The notes under the pieces were generated by a model. The model made no database searches, had not been told where the DNA came from, and saw nothing but the letters and a program-made list of their open reading frames with translations. The position numbers were made by a program, and so were the translations under genes. A stretch of 64,000 bases of DNA, from NCBI RefSeq assembly GCF_001885585.1, contig NZ_LSRP01000046.1:1-64000 (forward strand), written 5' to 3'. Numbering within the stretch: position 1 is the stretch's first letter; each line of letters opens with the position of its first letter. Positions 26,186 to 34,791 of this stretch are shown here, in pieces. The stretch comes from Pararhizobium antarcticum. Its GTDB lineage: Bacteria > Pseudomonadota > Alphaproteobacteria > Rhizobiales > Rhizobiaceae.

Positions 26186-28226
26186 TTCCGTCAACCCCAT
26201 CGCCATCATCTTCACGCCGGACGGGCGGGACGCCGAGATCGCGACCAGCCTTTTGTCCGAGACCGGCATACAATCGCGCGCAGTCGCCAACATTGTCGCG
26301 TTTGCAGCAGCGCTGGACGACGGGACTGCCCTTGCCGTAGTCACCGAGGAGACGATCAGATCGAGCAACCTGAAGGCACTGGCCGACTGGGTTGCAGAAC
26401 AACCGGCATGGTCGGATCTGCCATTTGTCGTGCTGACCCGCCGCGGCGGCGATGCCGAGCGCAATCCCAGTGCAGCTAGACTGTCGGAAATTCTCGGCAA
26501 TGTCACGTTCATCGAGCGGCCGTTCCATGCAACGACGTTCATCAGTGTGGCCCGCTCGGCGTTGAGGGGACGCTTGCGGCAGCTGGAAGCCCGGTCGCTG
26601 CTGGATACGTTGCGCGAAGGTGAGGGACGTCTCCAGACCGCCCTGCAGGCGGGGCATCTCGGCGCATGGGAACTGGATATCGCGCGGATGAGCCTGACGG
26701 CATCCGATACCTGCAAATCGATTTTTGGCCGCAGGGCCAGCGAGCCCTTCGGCTATGACGCCCTGCTTGGCGCCGTGCACCCTGACGACCTGGACCGCAT
26801 GCAGATGGCGGTGCGCCATACACTCGAAACGGGCAGGGACTACGCGATCGAATATCGTATCGTCTGGCCGGATCGCACCGTCCACTGGGTGGACATTCGC
26901 GCCCAGCTCTACCGGCAGCGAAATACGATGGTCGAGAAGCTTGTCGGCGTCTCCTCCGACATCACCACCCGAAAGCTATGGGAGGAGGAACTGAAGCGGC
27001 TGAACGATACTCTGGAGGAGCGGGTCGCCCTGAGAACCGCGGAACTCAAGGCTTCGAACGCCACGCTTGTCGATCAGGTCGCCCAGAGGGAGCGTGCCGA
27101 AGAGCAGCTGCGCCAGTCGCAGAAAATGGAAGCCATCGGCCAGCTGACCGGCGGCGTTGCCCATGATTTCAACAACCTGCTGATGGCCGTGCTCGGGAAC
27201 CTGGAGCTGCTGGCCAAGCATTGCGCCGGCGACCCCAAAACCCTGCGGCTCGTGGAGGGCGCCATGCAGGGTGCAAAACGAGGCGCTTCGCTGACTCAGC
27301 GCCTCCTGGCCTTTGCGCGCAGGCAGGATCTCAAGGTCGAACCCGTCGACCTCAAAACACTGGTCGCCGGCATGAGCGACCTGCTTGCACGGTCCGTCGG
27401 TCCGAACGTTCGCGTGGCAATGGCGCTTCCGGATACCCTGCCGCTGACGCTGGTGGACGGCAACCAGGTCGAACTGGCGCTGCTCAATCTTGCCGTCAAT
27501 GCCCGCGATGCCATGCCCGATGGTGGCGCTGTCTCCGTATCGCTCAGACACGAAACCCTGGCGCTGACCCAGAAGGATCTTGCCGCAGGTGGTTATGTCG
27601 TTCTCTCCGTGGAAGACACCGGTCACGGCATGAGCAAGCAGACACTTTCGAAGGCAATCGATCCGTTTTTCTCGACAAAGGAAGTGGGAAAGGGGACCGG
27701 GCTTGGTCTTTCCATGATCCACGGGCTGGCCGTGCAGTTGAATGGTGGCCTGAAATTGACGAGCACTGTGGGCGAAGGCACGAAGGCAGAGTTGTGGCTG
27801 CCATCGACCTTGCGTCAGGCAGAGCAGGGCGTAACGGTCGCGCCGAACAGCGGAACCGGCGAGCAGGCGCCCTTGCGCATCCTGATGGTGGATGACGATG
27901 CGCTGATCGCCATGAGCTCCGTCGACATGCTGGAGGATCTCGGGCATCTGGTCACCGAAGCAAATTCGGGCATGGCTGCCCTGGAATTGCTGGAGAAAGG
28001 CGAGGAGTTCGATCTGGTGATTACCGACTATTCCATGCCCGGCATGACGGGCGCGGAGCTTGCCCGCGCAGCCAGAGCCCTGTTGCCGCAACTGCCGATC
28101 ATGATCGCTTCCGGCTATGCCGACCTTCCGCCGGGCGCCGGCATCGACCTGCCGCGACTTTCAAAGCCCTATAGCCAGGCCCAGCTTGAGGCGGAGATCA
28201 CGAAAGTCGTTTCGGCCCGGCACTGA
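26067..28226 (+). CDS. Hybrid sensor histidine kinase with PAS and C-terminal receiver
   Basis: Domains in order: an N-terminal receiver-like region ([17 protein letters not shown] to VTFIERPF), a PAS domain ([15 protein letters not shown] to [11 protein letters not shown]), a coiled coil, the phosphoacceptor helix with [17 protein letters not shown] (His in an HWE/HisKA-type box), the ATPase N box [15 protein letters not shown] and G boxes [11 protein letters not shown], then a receiver with MVDDDALIA and [13 protein letters not shown] starts at 26067 or 26082 overlap the KaiC gene by about 100 bases. The natural start may instead be the codon ATT at 26178 in an ATTCCTAG overlap with the KaiC stop. 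Paired with the KaiC-like gene as in many proteobacteria. Confidence 0.87.
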   Translation: MGLSSVNRSPNFRAFCGAFRHSSARGTTARRPRGAKPIPSSVNPIAIIFTPDGRDAEIATSLLSETGIQSRAVANIVAFAAALDDGTALAVVTEETIRSSNLKALADWVAEQPAWSDLPFVVLTRRGGDAERNPSAARLSEILGNVTFIERPFHATTFISVARSALRGRLRQLEARSLLDTLREGEGRLQTALQAGHLGAWELDIARMSLTASDTCKSIFGRRASEPFGYDALLGAVHPDDLDRMQMAVRHTLETGRDYAIEYRIVWPDRTVHWVDIRAQLYRQRNTMVEKLVGVSSDITTRKLWEEELKRLNDTLEERVALRTAELKASNATLVDQVAQRERAEEQLRQSQKMEAIGQLTGGVAHDFNNLLMAVLGNLELLAKHCAGDPKTLRLVEGAMQGAKRGASLTQRLLAFARRQDLKVEPVDLKTLVAGMSDLLARSVGPNVRVAMALPDTLPLTLVDGNQVELALLNLAVNARDAMPDGGAVSVSLRHETLALTQKDLAAGGYVVLSVEDTGHGMSKQTLSKAIDPFFSTKEVGKGTGLGLSMIHGLAVQLNGGLKLTSTVGEGTKAELWLPSTLRQAEQGVTVAPNSGTGEQAPLRILMVDDDALIAMSSVDMLEDLGHLVTEANSGMAALELLEKGEEFDLVITDYSMPGMTGAELARAARALLPQLPIMIASGYADLPPGAGIDLPRLSKPYSQAQLEAEITKVVSARH

Positions 28227-28283
28227 CGAGAGCTCTGCCGCGCGCTGGACCAGAGCCAGTCGTCCAAATCTCAAAGTGTGAAG

Positions 28284-29867
28284 TCAGGCCATTTTAAGCG
28301 TGGCAAGCCGGTGCTCAAGGAAGGGCAGTGTCTCCTCGAAGGGCATCGCCTTGCCGAACAGATAGCCCTGTCCGATATCGCAGCCTTCGTTGAGGAAATA
28401 CGCCAACTGGTGATGCTCTTCGATGCCCTCGACCGTTGTCTTGACCTCGAGCCCGCGGCTCAGATTGAGCAGGGCTTGAACGATTTTGTCGTGCCGGCTA
28501 CCGCCCTGGCCGAGCGAGCGGACAAAACTCTGGTCGATCTTGATCTTGTCGAACGCATAGCGCGCGAGTTGGGACAGGCTTGAATATCCGGTGCCGAAAT
28601 CGTCCAGCGCGACGAGGATGCCGGCCGCATGCAGGTCGTCGATGATTGCGGCTGCAAGCGTCGGATCCTTGATCAGCGCATTTTCGGTGATCTCGATCTC
28701 CAGACGCTGCGGTGCAAAACCCGCCTCCTCGACGATCTCCAACAGGCGGGTGGCAAGCAGGCGATCCTCCATCTGCACTGCCGATACGTTGAAGGACAGG
28801 CAGACATGGTGGGGCCATTGCTTGGCATCGCTGCAGGCTTGCCGCAGCAATTGCTGGAACAGCGGCGTGATCAGGCCGGTCTCTTCCGCGATGGCGATGA
28901 ACACCTGTGGCGAGATACTGGTACCGTCATCCAGCGTCCAGCGCGCCAGAGCTTCAAAGCCGCAAACATCACCGGTTCGCAGATCGACAAGCGGCTGGTA
29001 AAAGGGGCGGATCTGGCCTGTTTCGATGGCCGCCCGCAAGCGTTCTTCGAGCTTTGCACGTTCCGAGACCTTCAACTGCATCTCTTCGCGAAACAAAAGC
29101 GCCGTATTTGCGCCGAGCGCCTTGGCCTCATAGAGGGCGACATCCGATTTATGGCAGACATCCTTGATGCCGGCGCCATGCTCGGGCCACCGGGCATAGC
29201 CAATGCTGGCGCCGACCTGGCACCAGAGCGCGTCGATCTTGATCGGACGCGTCAGGGAGTGGACGATCAGTTCTGCAAACCGTGCGTCCCTTGAGGGCAG
29301 GAGGTCGCGTGCAATGACGATGAATTCGTCGCCACCAAAGCGAAACACGCAGTTTTCCGCGCTGAATGCCGATAGCCGCTTGGCCACTTCCTGCAGCAGC
29401 AGATCGCCGCCCTGGTGACCCAGGAGATCGTTGACCTTCTTGAATCCATCAAGATCGATGGAGAAGATGGTGGCCATCGGCGCATGCTCCGCGTCTTCGG
29501 CGAAGGGATCCGAGACAGTTTCAAATCGCTCGAAGGCATACCGGTTCGGAAGGCGTGTCAGGTGATCATGCGTCGCCGTCCACAACGCGCGGCGCCCCTG
29601 TTCCTGCTGCCGCTGCATTTCCTTGCGCAGATCGACAATGCGCAACATCGAATAGAGAAAACTTGCGAATCCGGCGATGATGATGGCGAGGAAGATCGCA
29701 TCGATCCGGTCACTCGAATAGGCGCGGAACGTCGTCATCACATTGACCCGAAAAGCGTAAAGCAGCCCCCACAGAGCCAGCGCGCCAGCGAGGACTGCGA
29801 GCAGCTGTCGACCAGCTCGAGTTTCAAAAAATGCCGGCACTCCCAACCTCCTAAATATCGTATTCAA
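28284..29867 (-). CDS. Membrane GGDEF-EAL protein (cyclic di-GMP metabolism)
   Basis: 527 residues. Two membrane segments near the N-terminus (LLAVLAGALALWGLLYAF and AIFLAIIIAGFASFLYSML) enclose only a short periplasmic loop. The GGDEF domain reads IDLDGFKKVNDLLGH and FRFGGDEFIVI, and the EAL domain reads GFEALARWTL, ALDDFGTGYSSL and IKIDQSFVRSL. Both motifs are intact. Convergent with the kinase gene, 58 bases apart. A separate gene from the CHASE4 protein at 21.2-23.5 kb, with which it shares only the two output domains. Confidence 0.92.
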   Translation of the reverse strand: MNTIFRRLGVPAFFETRAGRQLLAVLAGALALWGLLYAFRVNVMTTFRAYSSDRIDAIFLAIIIAGFASFLYSMLRIVDLRKEMQRQQEQGRRALWTATHDHLTRLPNRYAFERFETVSDPFAEDAEHAPMATIFSIDLDGFKKVNDLLGHQGGDLLLQEVAKRLSAFSAENCVFRFGGDEFIVIARDLLPSRDARFAELIVHSLTRPIKIDALWCQVGASIGYARWPEHGAGIKDVCHKSDVALYEAKALGANTALLFREEMQLKVSERAKLEERLRAAIETGQIRPFYQPLVDLRTGDVCGFEALARWTLDDGTSISPQVFIAIAEETGLITPLFQQLLRQACSDAKQWPHHVCLSFNVSAVQMEDRLLATRLLEIVEEAGFAPQRLEIEITENALIKDPTLAAAIIDDLHAAGILVALDDFGTGYSSLSQLARYAFDKIKIDQSFVRSLGQGGSRHDKIVQALLNLSRGLEVKTTVEGIEEHHQLAYFLNEGCDIGQGYLFGKAMPFEETLPFLEHRLATLKMA

Positions 29868-30132
29868 CCGCTTCCAAATCGGTTTGAAGCGCGCTTTGCA
29901 ACCGGTTTTGCCACTTTTGGCGGCTTGAAATACTCACGCGACAGTATCGCTCAACGCCGCTCGGCGGCCTGTGTGGTGCGGTTTTCTGCAACCTTCAGGT
30001 TTCATCTTGGGACATGAAGGTTAAAATTGCCGAAATCGTTTTCGGAAGACGCGGACCAAGGCTTGCAGAGCCTCTGTCAAGACTGCTGGAACCATCGGCT
30101 GGCGGGCGGGTTTCGCTGAAAAGGATACACAC

Positions 30133-30267
30133 ATGACAGGCCAGAAGGTTTTACTTTTCATTCTCGTCGCATTTTTCTGCGTCGCGCTACTTTTGATCTA
30201 TAACGGGTTTTACAATCCGGTTTCGACAAGCGGAACGCGGCTTCCTTCCACAGTCGAACAGAATTGA
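30133..30267 (+). CDS. Small single-pass membrane protein (44 residues)
   Basis: MTGQKVLLFILVAFFCVALL opens the protein: a short polar start, then one hydrophobic helix of about 20 residues, then the polar tail PVSTSGTRLPSTVEQN. AAGGAT lies 7-8 bases before the ATG, a good ribosome site. It stands alone between two divergent signalling genes. No family recognised. The strong ribosome site together with the clean helix is why it is called despite its size. Confidence 0.65.
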   Translation: MTGQKVLLFILVAFFCVALLLIYNGFYNPVSTSGTRLPSTVEQN

Positions 30268-30377
30268 CCGGCTTGCGACACCTTTGACAGGGAGAAAAGG
30301 CTAAAGGCGTCAACCACTCATTCAGAGGAAGGAGGTATAGTTACGGCACTGACATCGAAAGCCTAAGGCGAAGACGC

Positions 30378-32294
30378 ATGCTCCCCTGGAACGAATTGCT
30401 GGCCAACCTTGCGATTGTTGCGATCTCAACATCCTTGTGGACATTCGGAAATCGTCATGTGACCCGCTATTTGCCGCGCTACGTTTCGGCCCTGTTTGGT
30501 CTCATCATGGCGATCGGCACGCTCTGCGCTATGTCGCTGCCGTTTCGGTTTCACACGGGTGTTCTTCTTGACCTTCGTTACACGTTTCTTGCCATAGCCG
30601 GGCTTTTCGGCGGTCCAGTCGCGGCCATCAGCCCGTTCGTCGCGGCGATTGTCTGGCGCGTCACCAGCGGCGGCACAGGTTCCTGGGTGGCCATACCGCT
30701 GATTGTTATGGCAACTGCGAGCGGATTGATCGCCCAGAGATACATCCGTGGTATTCCTGACGGAAAGGCGATCGTCGTTGTTGCTCTCGCTGTTGTATTC
30801 AGCGGTACGGCCGGCTTTTTCGTGATGGTTCCGCTTGAGAGCTGGCACGTGGTGATGCCGACCGTCGTCGCGCCTTTCGCCTTGCTGCTTTTCGTATCTG
30901 CCGTCGTATCAAGCCTCGCGCTGTCGCTGGAACTCAAGCGCCAGGAGGCAACCAACCTCAACCGCATCTACCGTGCGATCATCGAAGCACTTCCGGATTG
31001 TCTGAATGCGAAGGATCTCGAGGGACGTTTCATTGCCGCCAATCCGGCCACCGCCGATCTGATGGGGGCGACACGATCGGCCGATCTCATTGGAAAAACC
31101 GACTTCGATTTCTACCAGCCCGAAGCCGCGGCCATCTTCAGGGCGGACGAAGCAAAAGTGTTGAGCGAAGGACATCCGGCCACGATCGAGCAACGCTTCA
31201 CGCGCTCCGACGGCACGGACGCATGGCTCTCCACTCTGAAGGCGCCGTTCACCGATGACGACGGCGCCGTGATCGGCCTCATCACCCACAATCGCGAGAT
31301 CACGGATCGGAAGCGGCTCGAGAACGAGTTGTCGCGCACGCAGCAGCATCTCAACAATGCGCTTGATAGCATGGCCGACGGTTTGGCCATGTTTGATGCA
31401 GAGGGGCGCCAAGTTTTCAGCAACAGCCGCTATGCCGAAATGTTTCCGCTCACGGCCGACATCCGGGTTGCGGGGACATCCCTGCGAACAATCCTGCGGA
31501 CGGCGATCGAACGCGGTGAAGATATGCCATTCGCCGGTAAAATCGATGATGTGATCGACCAGGCCGCCGACGTCTTCCTTCTGTCCGGAGACAACCAGAT
31601 TCGCCTCGCAGATGGTCGCTGGATCGAAGCCCGAACACGCGCAATGGAGGACGGCGGCAGCCTCGTCGTGTTTTCCGACATTACACTGGCAAAACGAGCC
31701 GAGGCAGAACTTCGAACGTTGAATGAACGATTGGAGATCATGGCCCACACGGACGGTCTTACGGGCTTGCTCAATCGTCGGTCGTTCGATGTGCATCTGG
31801 CAAGTCATGTTTCGCGCATGGCCGTGGGCACGCCCGGCCCGGGACTGTTGATGATTGATGTCGACAAGTTCAAGGCCTTTAACGACACCTATGGCCATCC
31901 GGCAGGCGACGCCTGTCTGAAGACGGTCTCCGACTGCATTGCCGCGTCCATGAAAGACTATCCAGACAGTGTTGTCGCCAGATATGGCGGCGAGGAGATC
32001 GCGGTCATCATACCGGGTTGCGGCGCCGACCAGGCGGCGTCTGTTGCAAATTTTCTGTGCGCGCAGGTCCGCAGACTGGAGATTGTGCATAAAGGCAGTG
32101 AAAAAGGCATCGTTACCGTCAGCATCGGCACTGCGGCTGCTGGTTGCGGCGGGGCTTGCGAAACCAAGATTTTGCTCCGGTCGGCAGACGAGGCATTGTA
32201 TGCAGCAAAGGCTGCCGGACGTGATTGTGTCCGGTCCGTCGATCCTGACGCCTTTCTGCCGTCGATATCGTCGGACGGTAAACGGTCGGCATGA
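30378..32294 (+). CDS. 5TM-LYT-like membrane, PAS, GGDEF diguanylate cyclase
   Basis: 638 residues. About six hydrophobic helices fill residues 1-185 and include the GLFGGPVAAISPFVAAIVWR and GTGSWVAIPLI stretch typical of 5TM-5TMR_LYT receptors. Two PAS domains follow (YRAIIEALPDCLNAKDLEGR; NALDSMADGLAMFDAEGR). The GGDEF domain has IDVDKFKAFNDTYGHPAGD and an active loop RYGGEEIAVII, so the final Phe is Ile; the catalytic GGEE is intact. It probably synthesises cyclic di-GMP. Single gene. Confidence 0.88.
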   Translation: MLPWNELLANLAIVAISTSLWTFGNRHVTRYLPRYVSALFGLIMAIGTLCAMSLPFRFHTGVLLDLRYTFLAIAGLFGGPVAAISPFVAAIVWRVTSGGTGSWVAIPLIVMATASGLIAQRYIRGIPDGKAIVVVALAVVFSGTAGFFVMVPLESWHVVMPTVVAPFALLLFVSAVVSSLALSLELKRQEATNLNRIYRAIIEALPDCLNAKDLEGRFIAANPATADLMGATRSADLIGKTDFDFYQPEAAAIFRADEAKVLSEGHPATIEQRFTRSDGTDAWLSTLKAPFTDDDGAVIGLITHNREITDRKRLENELSRTQQHLNNALDSMADGLAMFDAEGRQVFSNSRYAEMFPLTADIRVAGTSLRTILRTAIERGEDMPFAGKIDDVIDQAADVFLLSGDNQIRLADGRWIEARTRAMEDGGSLVVFSDITLAKRAEAELRTLNERLEIMAHTDGLTGLLNRRSFDVHLASHVSRMAVGTPGPGLLMIDVDKFKAFNDTYGHPAGDACLKTVSDCIAASMKDYPDSVVARYGGEEIAVIIPGCGADQAASVANFLCAQVRRLEIVHKGSEKGIVTVSIGTAAAGCGGACETKILLRSADEALYAAKAAGRDCVRSVDPDAFLPSISSDGKRSA

Positions 32295-32494
32295 GCCGCC
32301 GACACCTGCGCATGGAACATTTCCGACTTAGCGTGGTTTTCAGAACAGAGGTCGATTCTGCGGCAACGGCAAAAGCCCGGAACAAGTTCAAGCGCGTAGG
32401 TTGATTACCAGCCTGTCTTGGGCAGGGACATCCAAGACGTAGATGACGTCTGATTCAGCACCACTTGCTGTGACCGAACAGAGAGAAGGGGCCA

Positions 32495-32749
32495 ATGCCG
32501 ATATCGATACTCTCGCAAACGGCTCTCTCGTCATCGGACCTCGACATGCTGCGCCGATTTCTGGAGGCGTGGTGCGAGGAAAACGGCGTCGACATCGCGG
32601 GCGAAGAGGCAAGACAGGTGGCTGCCGGTCTCATCGCGTGGTACCAATCCGACCTGAAGGATCAGGCCGGGCTTCGAGCGGTGTTCGAGACCAACATTCC
32701 GCTGTCAATCGAGCTGAATACACTGCTCGGAAGGCTTGCAAGCCTGTAG
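32495..32749 (+). CDS. Conserved-looking small protein of unknown function
   Basis: 84 residues starting MPISILSQTALSSSDLDMLR, wholly helical in appearance (RRFLEAWCEENGVDIAGEEA, then RQVAAGLIAWYQSDLKDQAG). GAGAAGGGGCCA precedes the ATG. No membrane segment, signal peptide or known motif is seen; small rhizobial proteins of this kind are often annotated as hypothetical. It converges on lexA with about 65 bases between stops. Confidence 0.65.
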   Translation: MPISILSQTALSSSDLDMLRRFLEAWCEENGVDIAGEEARQVAAGLIAWYQSDLKDQAGLRAVFETNIPLSIELNTLLGRLASL

Positions 32750-32813
32750 CCAGGAGGTGCGTTGCGGAAACCTGCCTTGGCAAGAAGCGTGTCCTGCCAA
32801 AAACTGTCTCCGG

Positions 32814-33551
32814 CTAGTGATAGCGCCTGATCAAGCCGACCAGCTTGCCCTGTATTTTAACACGGTCGGGGCCAAAGATCCGTGTTTCATAGGCCGGGTT
32901 CGCGGCCTCGAGCGCAATAGAAGCGCCCTTGCGGCGGAAGCGCTTCAACGTGGCTTCTTCATCATCCACCAGCGCCACCACGATTTCACCTGGATTGGCG
33001 CTGCTGGTATTTTTTATGATCACCGTATCGCCATCCAGGATACCGGCTTCGATCATCGAGTCGCCCTTGACCTCAAGCGCATAGTGATCGCCGGATCCGA
33101 TCATTTCCATCGGCACCGAAATATCGTGGGTGTTGTTCTGGATGGCTGAAATGGGAACACCGGCCGCGATCCGCCCCATCATCGGCACGGACACCGAATT
33201 GGTCTCGCCATTGCCTGAAGACGTCGACTTGCCACCGGTGGCTGACGCTGCAGTCTTGCCGGGCCCTGTCTGGCCAAGGCTGCCCTGAATGACGCTTGGG
33301 GAAAAACCGCGCTTGGGCTGCAGGCTGAGAGAATAGGCCTCCGGCAATTTGATGACTTCGAGCGCGCGGGCTCTGTTGGGCAGACGGCGAATGAAGCCTC
33401 GCTCTTCCAGAGCCGTGATCAGCCGATGAATGCCGGACTTTGACGCAAGATCGAGCGCATCCTTCATTTCGTCGAAGGACGGCGGCACGCCGGATTCTTT
33501 CATCCGTTCATGAATGAACAGAAGCAGTTCCTGTTGCTTACGGGTCAGCAT
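32814..33551 (-). CDS. lexA: LexA repressor, SOS response
   Basis: 245 residues from [20 protein letters not shown], the alphaproteobacterial form, longer than E. coli LexA because of a Ser/Gly-rich linker (about residues 90-120). The winged helix lies in [20 protein letters not shown]. The self-cleavage site is Ala-Gly in GRIAAGVPI, the nucleophile Ser is in KGDSMIEAG, and the Lys base is in ATLKRF. Binding of RecA filaments triggers self-cleavage and derepression of repair genes. The frame is open 11 codons upstream, but this Met is the family start. Its own promoter carries an SOS box, so it is autoregulated. A Mu-like element begins just behind that box. Confidence 0.97.
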   Translation of the reverse strand: MLTRKQQELLLFIHERMKESGVPPSFDEMKDALDLASKSGIHRLITALEERGFIRRLPNRARALEVIKLPEAYSLSLQPKRGFSPSVIQGSLGQTGPGKTAASATGGKSTSSGNGETNSVSVPMMGRIAAGVPISAIQNNTHDISVPMEMIGSGDHYALEVKGDSMIEAGILDGDTVIIKNTSSANPGEIVVALVDDEEATLKRFRRKGASIALEAANPAYETRIFGPDRVKIQGKLVGLIRRYH

Positions 33552-33588
33552 GGCGACACACTCCAGAGTCATGAAACAAATCAAGAAC

Positions 33589-33614
33589 GAACACTATCTG
33601 TTCCATATGTGTTC
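33589..33614 (-). promoter_or_regulatory. SOS box (LexA operator) of lexA
   Basis: GTTC (33600-33603), seven bases, GTTC (33611-33614): the direct-repeat GTTC-N7-GTTC operator of alphaproteobacterial LexA. An extra GAAC at 33589-33592, also seven bases from the first GTTC, adds a possible third half-site. The box lies about 50 bases upstream of the lexA ATG. Confidence 0.85.
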
Positions 33615-33657
33615 TGCAAGTGCCTAAAGGACGGTGGTGTTTTGGAGGCGCAAAAGC

Positions 33658-33702
33658 TAATCCGGAATTTGAGGTTGGCAAAAAACATAGCTATTCCGGA
33701 AT
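33658..33702. repeat. Left-end repeats of the Mu-like element
   Basis: TAATCCGGAAT (33658-33668) and the palindromic ATTCCGGAAT (33693-33702). The first is the exact inverse of ATTCCGGATTA at the right end. Probably transposase-binding sites. Confidence 0.6.
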
Positions 33703-33830
33703 GAAATCACCTATTTGATACTGATATTGTTACATTATTCAGCAGAAAAGAGGCGACTCTATCCATTGATTGGGTACGACGATAACATGTGTTCCAGCAT
33801 AAATGCCAAGCTGTTGATATCCAACCATAT

Positions 33831-33897
33831 ATTGGCCAACCTCGCAAAGGCCAGATAGGGCTTTCCTGTCGATTGGCCAACCTATTCGCCAACCTCG
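33831..33897. repeat. Short direct repeats at the 3' end of the repressor gene
   Basis: ATTGGCCAACCT occurs at 33831-33842 and 33872-33883; GCCAACCTCG at 33835-33844 and 33888-33897. They straddle the repressor stop codon. Their role is unknown; they could be protein-binding sites inside the left end. Confidence 0.5.
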
Positions 33898-34472
33898 TCA
33901 TTGGGCGATATCGGGAATGGGGCTATGGCCTTGCTCAGTCTGTCAGCTTTGAGCTCTTGAGTAGCTTTCCATAGCTCTCTACTATTTTTCGGTACAGGAT
34001 CGAAAAGCCCGCGAAGTTCGCCGTTGGCTAGGTCACGTTCGAGTTCAAGTAAAGTCGCGTGTAGCCCATGGTCATCCAACAGTTGATGTATCAGTTGACC
34101 GATACCGAGATAATTATTGGCCATTACAAATGAAAGCAGACGATATTTGTCTTCTCGTTCGAATAGGCTTTTTTCGGAGAAAGCGTATTCAAGGAAATCA
34201 TTTGAGAAAACGAGAAACAGTTTATCAGTAATATTTCGATCTAGTTCAGAGTTTAAGTAAGGGGTACCTTCGCCTGTCACCAGCCAGTTGATATTTATTC
34301 CATTCTTATGAAACTTTTGAAGAGCTTCTATATTTGGCGACCTGTCCCCACTCAGATAGTTCTGCAAGGTCCTGTAAGGCATATCTATCAGGCTAGCGAA
34401 AGACTTATAAGTGATTGATCCCTCTGCATAATTGGTCACGGCAAAGCGCAGCCTGCTTGCAAAATCACTCAT
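33882..34472 (-). CDS. Phage-type repressor (XRE helix-turn-helix)
   Basis: 196 residues. The N-terminal DNA-binding domain reads ITYKSFASLIDMPYRTLQNY followed by LSGDRSPNIEALQKFHKNGI, a lambda/P22 Cro-CI style helix-turn-helix with the NWLVTGEG end common to phage repressors. The C-terminal 120 residues (FLVFSNDFLEYAFSEKSLFE onward) are helical, with no peptidase motif, so LexA-like self-cleavage is not expected. It faces left, away from the early operon, with two CATATG palindromes in the shared 79-base control region. It is inferred to keep the transposase operon silent, like Mu c. Confidence 0.82.
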   Translation of the reverse strand: MSDFASRLRFAVTNYAEGSITYKSFASLIDMPYRTLQNYLSGDRSPNIEALQKFHKNGININWLVTGEGTPYLNSELDRNITDKLFLVFSNDFLEYAFSEKSLFEREDKYRLLSFVMANNYLGIGQLIHQLLDDHGLHATLLELERDLANGELRGLFDPVPKNSRELWKATQELKADRLSKAIAPFPISPNDEVGE

Positions 34473-34498
34473 TAGGGTGCTCGCCTCTTGTGTAAACG

Positions 34499-34540
34499 CT
34501 CATATGAGTGCATATTGGGTTCAACACTCACCCATATGGG
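34499..34540. promoter_or_regulatory. Paired palindromic operators of the Mu-like element
   Basis: CTCATATGAG (34499-34508) and CCCATATGGG (34531-34540) are perfect 10-bp palindromes with the same CATATG core. Their centres are 32 bp apart, three helical turns. A related CATATTGGG lies between them. They sit between the divergent repressor and early genes, where Mu has its operator and transpositional enhancer. Confidence 0.65.
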
Positions 34541-34551
34541 AATTTATATCG

Positions 34552-34791
34552 ATGTCTTCGCCTTCGGTAAAGAGCGCCTTCTATAATGAGGTGAGGTCGG
34601 GTTTCGTACGGTCCGGCACCACTTTAAACTCTTGGTGCACCACGCAAGGTCTCACCCGTCAGTACGTTGAGAAATGTCTGAAATTTGAAAGGAATGGCCC
34701 GAAGGCATACGCGCTAAGGCAGACGACCGCCGTCGCGGCAGGGCTCACTGAATCGGCAGCCGAAACCGCAAATTCCCCGAGCGCCATATGA
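34552..34791 (+). CDS. Small early protein, probable DNA-binding (Ner-position)
   Basis: 79 residues from MSSPSVKSAFYNEVRSGFVR. The central part LNSWCTTQGLTRQYVEKCLK looks like a helix-turn-helix, followed by GPKAYALRQTTAVAAGL. It occupies the place of Mu ner, between the operators and the transposase, and its stop overlaps the transposase start (ATGA at 34788-34791). By position it may repress or tune the early promoter; the fold is not proven. The longer frame from 34432 lies inside the repressor gene and is not credible. Confidence 0.65.
   Translation: MSSPSVKSAFYNEVRSGFVRSGTTLNSWCTTQGLTRQYVEKCLKFERNGPKAYALRQTTAVAAGLTESAAETANSPSAI

Noticed and set aside
33707-33901. Minus-strand frame with an RLANRLANRQ start
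   Set aside because: It is built from the GCCAACCT repeats and overlaps the repressor end; no other coding evidence.
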